From assembly GCA_044223665.1 (NCBI GenBank), contig JBGALT010000011.1, positions 28,704 through 92,703 on the forward strand: a stretch of DNA of 64,000 nucleotides, in the 5' to 3' direction. Source of the DNA: JBBSAT01 sp044223665 (GTDB lineage: Bacteria > Myxococcota_A > Polyangia > Polyangiales > Sandaracinaceae). Position numbers and translations under genes: made by a program. The notes beneath the pieces are model-generated. The model did not search any database, was not told the origin of the DNA, and saw only the letters and a program-made list of their open reading frames with translations. Below, piece by piece: positions 62,112 to 64,000 of this stretch. Each line of letters opens with the position of its first letter. The first letter of the stretch is position 1.

Positions 62112-63640
62112 TGGCCCAGCGCGAAGAGGGCGGCGGGGAAGGCGAAGGCGCGGGCGAGGCGGGTCGGAGCTCGGTTCGGGCATCGATCACCCAGCTCGCG
62201 GCGCGTCATGCCCTCTCGGCGGCGCTCACCGTGCGCGGCACTGGGCTCGTCGCGCTCTGCGCCTTCGTCTCGCTCCACGTCCAGGTCATCGGCCTCTTCG
62301 GCGCCGGTGGCCTGCTCCCGATGACGGATCGCGTCGACGCCGTGCTCGCGCAGGCCGCGCATCCGATGCTCGAGGCGCCGAGCCTGCTCCTGCTCGTCGG
62401 CGGCTCGGACGTCGCGATGCACGCCGTCTGCTTCCTCGGCGAGCTCGCCAGCCTCGCCACGATGCTCGGCGTCGGCGGAGCGCTCGCGCCGCTCGTCGCC
62501 TACGCGACCTACCTCTCGTTCGTCTCGCTCGGGCCGCCGTTCCTGCCGCTCCAGTGGGACACGCTGCTCACGGAGTCGCTCGTCGTCGCGGCGCTGCTCG
62601 CGCCGGCCACGCTGCGCCCGGTCGCGCTCGACCGCGCGCCGCCGCCCGTGCCGCTCGCGCTCTTCGGCGCGTGGCTCCTCGTCGCGCGCCTGATGTTCGC
62701 GGCCGGCTACGTGAAGCTCGCCTCGGGCGACGACGCGTGGAGCGGCCTCACCGCGCTCGATTACCACTTCGAGACGCAGCCGCTCCCGAACGGCCTCGCC
62801 TACGCGATGCACTTCGCGCCGCACGGGCTCCACGCGGCGGGCGTCGTCTTCACCTTCCTCGTCGAGCTCGTGCTCCCCTTCGCGATCTTCTTCGGCGCGC
62901 TCGGGCGCCGCATCGCCGCGGGCGGCTTCCTCGCGCTGATGACCTTCATCGCGCTCACGGGGAATTACGGCTTCTTCGACGCGCTCGCGGCCGTGCTCTC
63001 GCTCGCGCTCGTCGACGACGCGCTCCTCGCGCGCGCGCTCGCCCGCCTGCGCCGCGGCTTCGCGCTCGCGACGTCGTCCGCTCCTTCGAGGGTGGCGCGC
63101 CGCACGATCACGGCGCTCGCCTCGGCGCAGGGCCTTCTCGGCCTGCTCGCGCTGCTCTCCACGATCGGCGCGCGCCCCGCGTTCCCCGACGCGCTCCTCG
63201 CGCTCGACGCCGCCGTCGATCCCTTCCGCGTCGCCAACGGCTACGGCCTCTTCGCCGTGATGACGCGCGATCGGCCGATCGTGATCTTCGAGGGCTCCGA
63301 CGACGGGGAGACCTGGCTCGCCTACGACTACCGCTGGCAGTCGGGTGACACCGCGCGCGGCCCCGCCGTGTGCATGCCGCACATGCCGCGCCTGGATTGG
63401 ATGGTGTGGTTCGCCGGGCTCTCCGATCGCCCCGAGCCGTGGACGATCGCGCTCGAGCGCGCGCTGCTCGAGGCGCGCCCCGACGTGCTCGCGCTCTTCG
63501 GCCACGATCCCTTCGACGGTCGCGCGCCGCGCTACGTGCGCACCGTTCGCTACCTCTACTCCTTCGCGCCGCCCGGCGACGAAGACTGGTGGCTGCGCAC
63601 CGACCGCGCGCCGTACGGGCCTACCCTCGAGCGCCGGTGA
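62111..63640 (+). CDS. Lipase maturation factor-like membrane protein
   Basis: A 509-residue membrane protein resembling the lipase maturation factor (LMF1) family: an acidic Gly-rich leader, six to eight hydrophobic helices, and the recognisable blocks PPFLPLQWDTLLTESL, FAAGYVKLASGD, ALDYHFETQPLPN and a C-terminal domain with FEGSDDGETWLAYDYRW and PRLDWMVWFA. In animals LMF1 folds secreted lipases; bacterial homologues are uncharacterised. The ATG overlaps the sirtuin stop (TGATG), so the two are coupled. No lipase gene is adjacent in the window. Confidence 0.85.
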   Translation: MAQREEGGGEGEGAGEAGRSSVRASITQLAARHALSAALTVRGTGLVALCAFVSLHVQVIGLFGAGGLLPMTDRVDAVLAQAAHPMLEAPSLLLLVGGSDVAMHAVCFLGELASLATMLGVGGALAPLVAYATYLSFVSLGPPFLPLQWDTLLTESLVVAALLAPATLRPVALDRAPPPVPLALFGAWLLVARLMFAAGYVKLASGDDAWSGLTALDYHFETQPLPNGLAYAMHFAPHGLHAAGVVFTFLVELVLPFAIFFGALGRRIAAGGFLALMTFIALTGNYGFFDALAAVLSLALVDDALLARALARLRRGFALATSSAPSRVARRTITALASAQGLLGLLALLSTIGARPAFPDALLALDAAVDPFRVANGYGLFAVMTRDRPIVIFEGSDDGETWLAYDYRWQSGDTARGPAVCMPHMPRLDWMVWFAGLSDRPEPWTIALERALLEARPDVLALFGHDPFDGRAPRYVRTVRYLYSFAPPGDEDWWLRTDRAPYGPTLERR

Positions 63641-63903
63641 GCTTCGCGGAAGTGGCTGCCGGCAAGCACGGCTCGGCCGACCGGTTCGGCCACGAGAAAG
63701 CTCTACGTGTCGAGAACGCGCGAGAACGAGCTCGGCTGGAGATCACCAGGCCGCGTCGGTCGGGAGCGACCCCTTGCCCGCGGACGCTCCGCGCGAACGA
63801 CGGCGCTCCGCAACGGCCCTCATGCGTGAGGCACCCCCACGGACAACCGCACCGACCACGCGAGCGTCGCTACCGGACGTGCACTACCCTGATCGAGGTG
63901 CAC

Positions 63904-64000
63904 ATGCGATGGCTGCTCCTGTGCTTGGGCGTCCTCGGCTGTGGAGGTCCTGCGTCGGGCGATCCCGAGAACCCGGGTCACGCGGTACTTTTCTTGCCTT
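63904..64000 (+). CDS. Lipoprotein, 5' end only (cut by the window)
   Basis: ATG 63904, preceded by GAGG at good spacing, opens a leader with lipobox LGVLGC and continues GGPASGDPENPGHAV to the window end. The 263-base gap before it (63641-63903) has a small hairpin GGCCGA / TCGGCC at 63674-63690 and no other gene I can support. The rest of the protein is outside the window. Confidence 0.65.
   Translation, partial: MRWLLLCLGVLGCGGPASGDPENPGHAVLFLP

Overview
The window is very GC-rich (roughly 70% or more by eye), with strong G/C at third codon positions. It carries hallmarks of the Myxococcota: many lipoproteins with long low-complexity linkers, FG-GAP/VCBS-type and PD40-type beta-propeller lipoproteins, Cys-rich 'disulfide-ladder' modules, a MopE-like metal-binding motif protein, a MYXO-CTERM tail, AgmX/PglI C-terminal domain proteins, Ser/Thr kinases with PEGA-like tails, and a TonB receptor with a TPR front end. 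I infer a chromosomal region of a Polyangiales-type myxobacterium (a Sandaracinaceae relative is plausible). I saw no rRNA, tRNA, CRISPR array, prophage or insertion sequence.

Layout. 0.1-1.9 kb: acyltransferase plus family-2 glycosyltransferase (ATGA overlap, minus strand). 2.0-6.3 kb: a seven-repeat propeller lipoprotein diverging from an ECF sigma / FecR anti-sigma / outer-membrane-type operon; the sigma gene is split by two compensating frame changes. 6.4-11.6 kb: FG-GAP lipoprotein, VWA protein and two small exported proteins. 11.6-16.7 kb: TPR-TonB receptor, partner lipoprotein and a Roadblock-like protein. 16.8-21.3 kb: M32 carboxypeptidase, a compact mini-ORF/terminator cassette (18.41-18.58 kb), AgmX-like protein, small exported proteins. 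21.4-31.3 kb: a large MYXO-CTERM protein, an 80-bp tandem repeat, Ser/Thr kinase, lipoprotein, cytochrome P450, transaldolase. 31.5-36.7 kb: MopE-like lipoprotein, hipA-hipB pair, phosphoglycerate mutase, SH3-like exported protein. 36.8-40.6 kb: TPR/PEGA-like protein, flavin-dependent halogenase-like enzyme, small membrane and Cys-rich proteins. 40.7-45.2 kb: TrxR-like flavoprotein, CPFC membrane protein, NosL-like protein, GalT-like enzyme, extensin-like peptidase. 45.3-50.4 kb: VCBS-type lipoprotein, D-aminoacylase, about 1 kb of long direct repeats. 50.4-59.2 kb: two alkaline-phosphatase-superfamily enzymes around a PD40 lipoprotein, hydroxyacyl-CoA dehydrogenase, NTF2-like lipoprotein, GST, HupE/UreJ-like protein with a PpiC-like partner. 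59.2-64 kb: DUF3604 lipoprotein, sirtuin, lipase-maturation-factor-like membrane protein, and the start of another lipoprotein.

The genes form many short co-directional pairs joined by ATGA, GTGA, TTGA or TGATG overlaps, so translational coupling is the main organising feature. Most of the content concerns the cell envelope and signalling; housekeeping metabolism is limited to transaldolase, phosphoglycerate mutase, hydroxyacyl-CoA dehydrogenase and a few hydrolases. The least ordinary items are the 18.4-18.6 kb cassette (palindrome, hairpin-masked ribosome binding site, nine-codon ORF, U-tract terminator), the doubly frameshifted sigma gene, the shared N-terminal module on two unrelated propellers, and the long repeats at 49.4-50.4 kb.
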